Below, in pieces: positions 61,565-64,000 of a stretch of DNA of 64,000 bases (positions are counted from its first letter, which is position 1; each line of letters opens with the position of its first letter). Location of the stretch: the NCBI RefSeq assembly GCF_014822185.1, contig NZ_QVLR01000079.1:1-64000 (forward strand), given 5' to 3'. The translations under genes were made by a program, and so were the position numbers. The stretch comes from Azoarcus sp. Aa7 (GTDB lineage Bacteria > Pseudomonadota > Gammaproteobacteria > Burkholderiales > Rhodocyclaceae). The notes beneath the pieces were generated by a model. The model saw nothing but the letters and a program-made list of their open reading frames with translations, was not told where the DNA came from and did no database searches.

Positions 61565-62503
61565 ATGAGCCTGCTCGACTCCCTGCGCCGTCTGCTGCGA
61601 CCCGAACCGTACCCTTCGCCCGCTGTGGAGGCCGCGGTCGATCGGCCGTGGCACGGCGTGCGCGAACGGTCGGTGCAGTGCATCGGGCCGCACGGGTTTC
61701 ACCGCATGGCCTATACGGAATGGGGCAAGCCGGCGAACCGCAAGGTGCTCGTGTGCGCGCACGGTCTCACGCGTAACGGCCGTGACTTCGATTTTCTCGC
61801 CCAGGCACTGGCGGACGATTACCGCGTGGTCTGCCCGGACGTGGTCGGACGCGGACGCAGCGACTGGCTCGGAGTGAAATCCGACTACGGTTTTCCCGTG
61901 TACGTCGCGGATATGGTCACGCTGCTGGCGCGGCTCGATGCCGACACGGTGCATTGGGTCGGTACCTCGATGGGCGGGATCATCGGCATGCTGCTCGCCA
62001 GCAGGCCGCACACGCCGATTTCGCGGCTGGTGCTCAATGACGTCGGTCCGGTAATCACCGCGGCTTCGCTGCGGCGCATCGGCGAGTACGTCGGGAAGGC
62101 GCCGAAGTTCGCCAGCATGGCGGAGGCCGAGGCCTGGATCCGCACGGTCAGCGCGCCCTTCGGCCCGCTCACGGACGAGCAGTGGCAACACCTCACGTGT
62201 TATTCGGTGCGTCCCGTCGAGGGGGGCTTCGCGATGGTGTACGACCCGGGGCTGGGCGACGTCTTCCGCGAGGCCCCCGTCGTGGTCGATGTCGATCTGT
62301 GGGACGTGTACAAGGCGATCCAGTGCCCGACGCTCGTGATTCGCGGCGCGGAATCCGACCTCCTCCCGCCCGAAACCTTCCGCCAGATGGGCGAAACCGG
62401 GCCTGGTGCGCGGCTCGCCGAGATCGCCGGCGTCGGTCACGCGCCGGTGCTCATGGACCGCGCCCAGATCGCGCTGGTGCGCGATTTCCTGCTGGAACGA
62501 TGA
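61565..62503 (+). CDS. Alpha/beta-hydrolase family protein
   Basis: The 312-residue enzyme has the oxyanion HGLTRNGRDFD, the nucleophile elbow GTSMGG (Ser near residue 134) and a C-terminal GVGHAPVLM giving the catalytic His. An acid is likely in the RGAESDLLPPE segment. The fold matches proline iminopeptidase/haloalkane-type hydrolases, but substrate cannot be told. It lies 53 bases after comEC and 28 before the DUF599 gene. Only the frame from 61565 has a family-like N-terminus. Confidence 0.85.
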   Translation: MSLLDSLRRLLRPEPYPSPAVEAAVDRPWHGVRERSVQCIGPHGFHRMAYTEWGKPANRKVLVCAHGLTRNGRDFDFLAQALADDYRVVCPDVVGRGRSDWLGVKSDYGFPVYVADMVTLLARLDADTVHWVGTSMGGIIGMLLASRPHTPISRLVLNDVGPVITAASLRRIGEYVGKAPKFASMAEAEAWIRTVSAPFGPLTDEQWQHLTCYSVRPVEGGFAMVYDPGLGDVFREAPVVVDVDLWDVYKAIQCPTLVIRGAESDLLPPETFRQMGETGPGARLAEIAGVGHAPVLMDRAQIALVRDFLLER

Positions 62504-62531
62504 AGCGCGCGCGGCAGGGGAGCGGGATCCG

Positions 62532-63215
62532 ATGAGCGGCATCTCGACACTCGACTGGATTGCGCTTGGCTGGTTCCTCGCGGCCTGGGCGGGCTACGGC
62601 TGGCTCTCGGAAAACAGCCGATGGTCGCAGCGCGGGCTGATGGGGGTGAGCCATCGCTTCCGGCTCGACTGGGCGCGCGAGATGCTGGCACGCGATCTGC
62701 GCGTCAGCGATGCGGCACTGGTGGGAAACCTGATGCAGAGCGTGTCCTTCTATGCCAACACGACGATCTACATCATCGCCGGCCTGCTTGCCGTCCTCGG
62801 GGCACTCGATCAGGCGATGCGCTTCACCGCCGACCTGCCGTTCGCGCGCGCAACCTCGCGCGAATTGGGGGAACTGAAGCTGGTGTTGTTGCTGACCGTC
62901 TTCGTCGTCGCGTACTTCAAGTTCACTTGGTCGCTGCGCCAGTTCAATATGCTGTCGATCCTGATTGGCGCCAGTCCGACGAATCCGGACGGGGAGGCGC
63001 GCGAGCGCATGGTGCAGCGGGTGGCGATGGTGAACTCGCTGGCCGGTGACGAGTTCAATCGCGGCATCCGTGCCTACTATTTCGGCCTGGCCGCGGTCGC
63101 CTGGTTCATCCAGCCTTGGCTCTTCCTGTTCCTGACCGCCTTGGTCGTCGTGGTGCTGTATCGCCGCGATTTCGCGTCGGCGGTGCTGGTGGCGCTCGAC
63201 AGCGACCGCGCCTGA
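62532..63215 (+). CDS. DUF599 membrane protein
   Basis: The 227-residue protein has about four membrane segments: LDWIALGWFLAAWAGYGWL, TTIYIIAGLLAVLGALDQAM, ELKLVLLLTVFVVAYFKFTWSLRQFNMLSILIGA and VAWFIQPWLFLFLTALVVVVLY. The FTWSLRQFN motif is characteristic of DUF599. The function is unknown. It follows the alpha/beta-hydrolase closely and is convergent with msrB. Confidence 0.83.
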   Translation: MSGISTLDWIALGWFLAAWAGYGWLSENSRWSQRGLMGVSHRFRLDWAREMLARDLRVSDAALVGNLMQSVSFYANTTIYIIAGLLAVLGALDQAMRFTADLPFARATSRELGELKLVLLLTVFVVAYFKFTWSLRQFNMLSILIGASPTNPDGEARERMVQRVAMVNSLAGDEFNRGIRAYYFGLAAVAWFIQPWLFLFLTALVVVVLYRRDFASAVLVALDSDRA

Positions 63216-63246
63216 AGTCACCCCGAGATGGGTGACTCCGGGGGCA

Positions 63247-63663
63247 TCAGTCCTCGCCCTCTGACGAGCGTTGCGGATCGAAGCGGATGGAGGCCGAGTT
63301 GATGCAGTAGCGCAGCCCCGTAGGGGCCGGTCCGTCCTCGAACACATGTCCGAGATGGGCGCCGCACTGTCGGCACAGTACCTCGGTGCGATGCATGAAG
63401 TGGGAGCGGTCTTCCGCCTCGTCGACGTTTTCGGGTGTGGCGGCGGTCGAGAAGCTGGGCCAGCCGCAGCCTGCGTCGAACTTGTGTTCGGAGTCGAACA
63501 ACGGCGCCCCGCAGCAGATGCAGCGGTACTCGCCGTTTTCCCAGAAGTTCCAGTATTCGCCGGTGAAGGCACGCTCGGTGCCTTTCTCCCGGGCGACCTG
63601 ATATTGCGTCGGTGACAGTTGCGCGCGCCACTCGGCGTCGGTCTTTTCGATCTTGCGGGCCAT
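63247..63663 (-). CDS. msrB: Peptide-methionine (R)-S-oxide reductase MsrB
   Basis: The 138-residue enzyme has two zinc-binding CxxC pairs (CICC and CRQC). Its [16 protein letters not shown] and [11 protein letters not shown] place the catalytic Cys near residue 122. It reduces methionine-R-sulphoxide in proteins. There is no signal peptide, so it is cytoplasmic. The next gene on the same strand ends 35 bases upstream. Confidence 0.95.
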   Translation of the reverse strand: MARKIEKTDAEWRAQLSPTQYQVAREKGTERAFTGEYWNFWENGEYRCICCGAPLFDSEHKFDAGCGWPSFSTAATPENVDEAEDRSHFMHRTEVLCRQCGAHLGHVFEDGPAPTGLRYCINSASIRFDPQRSSEGED

Positions 63664-63698
63664 TCGTCTTCCCTCCGTCGGAACCGCGCGCGCAAATT

Positions 63699-64000
63699 TC
63701 AGTGCAGGTGGCGGGGTGCCTGCTCGCCGTGCTCGTCAGGCATCTCCGCGTGCACGATTTCGCCCTCCGGCGAGGGGTAGAGCGGTGCGCCGCAGTCGTC
63801 GCAGTATTCGAGCGGGAAACGGTGCTCGAGGTTCACGATTTCGGTGACGCCGCAGTCGCGCAGCACTGCCTCGATCTCGGTGTGCGAATCGGCCGTTTCG
63901 TCCTCTGCGCCCAGCAGCGGCCAGACGACGCCGTGAACGACCTCTTCCTTGCCGCGCATCGTCAGTCCGACGCGATATTCCTCGAGCTCGCGGTCGTAGA
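63699..64000 (-). CDS. C-terminal part of a conserved protein (DUF2863-like), runs off right edge
   Basis: The reading frame is open from the right edge to the stop at 63699, giving about 100 C-terminal residues. An ATG at 63959 lies inside it, but in-frame codons continue upstream without a stop, so the true start is beyond the window. The end has [27 protein letters not shown], a single CxxC pair like the tail of betaproteobacterial DUF2863 proteins as I recall them. The function is unknown. Confidence 0.6.
   Translation of the reverse strand, partial: YDRELEEYRVGLTMRGKEEVVHGVVWPLLGAEDETADSHTEIEAVLRDCGVTEIVNLEHRFPLEYCDDCGAPLYPSPEGEIVHAEMPDEHGEQAPRHLH

Overview
The window is a 64 kb stretch of a GC-rich Gram-negative chromosome with about 60 protein genes, tightly packed and mostly in overlapping (ATGA, TGATG, GTGA) operons. 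Gene content points to a betaproteobacterium, probably a Rhodocyclales member of the Azoarcus/Aromatoleum/Thauera type: one polyphosphate locus, an EXDD-type RelA, a HiPIP, two Mla-like lipid transporters, the tsaB-rimI-udg order, the yciB-yciI-bolA-ppiC order, and a single LolC/E permease. That assignment is an inference. No rRNA, tRNA, CRISPR array, transposase or phage gene was seen.

Layout. At the left edge the minus strand carries what looks like the 5' end of a group II intron (1-119), placed directly after the Rho-independent terminator of a host-attachment-type gene. 902-3076 is a minus-strand operon (EamA exporter, MtfA, flavodoxin-like). 3207-12468 brings together signalling and phosphate genes: relA, a PhnD-like/PAS/PAS/GGDEF/EAL receptor, and divergent ppk and ppx. 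12476-15955 is the first four-gene Mla/MCE lipid transporter. 16161-22223 is a fatty-acid oxidation block (enoyl-CoA hydratase, TatD nuclease, TetR, etfBA, acyl-CoA dehydrogenase); a cluster of CATAC-N6-GTATG palindromes lies between tetR and etfB. 22330-26517 is minus-strand: ppiC, bolA, yciI, yciB, then ompR-envZ. 26729-29225 holds a small exported protein, tsaB, rimI and udg. 29265-32987 has lplT divergent from a lysR-radA pair. 33213-36904 is a TetR-controlled MacB/DevBCA-type exporter. 36928-41185 holds a UbiB-like kinase with an unknown partner, pepD and a DUF3820 gene. 41276-43254 is ada-alkA.

The second Mla/MCE transporter (43459-46978) repeats the layout of the first. 47025-50309 is a minus-strand unit (DHA2-type MFS transporter, M20D amidohydrolase, MarR) behind a promoter overlapped by a GTTGC-N5-GCAAC operator. 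50721-54531 holds recJ with an overlapping unknown gene, a HiPIP and a universal stress protein. Then follow a lactate permease with an LldR-type palindrome upstream, lolC/F-lolD, a DUF2062 gene, comEC, an alpha/beta hydrolase, a DUF599 gene, msrB, and the 3' end of a gene that runs off the right edge.

Besides genes, the clearest structures are the intron end, a REPIN-like repeat present twice in opposite orientation (16028-16095 and 33036-33124, differing by a 21 bp internal segment), and several palindromic operator candidates next to regulator genes. Functions were read from motifs and recalled families; no database search was possible.
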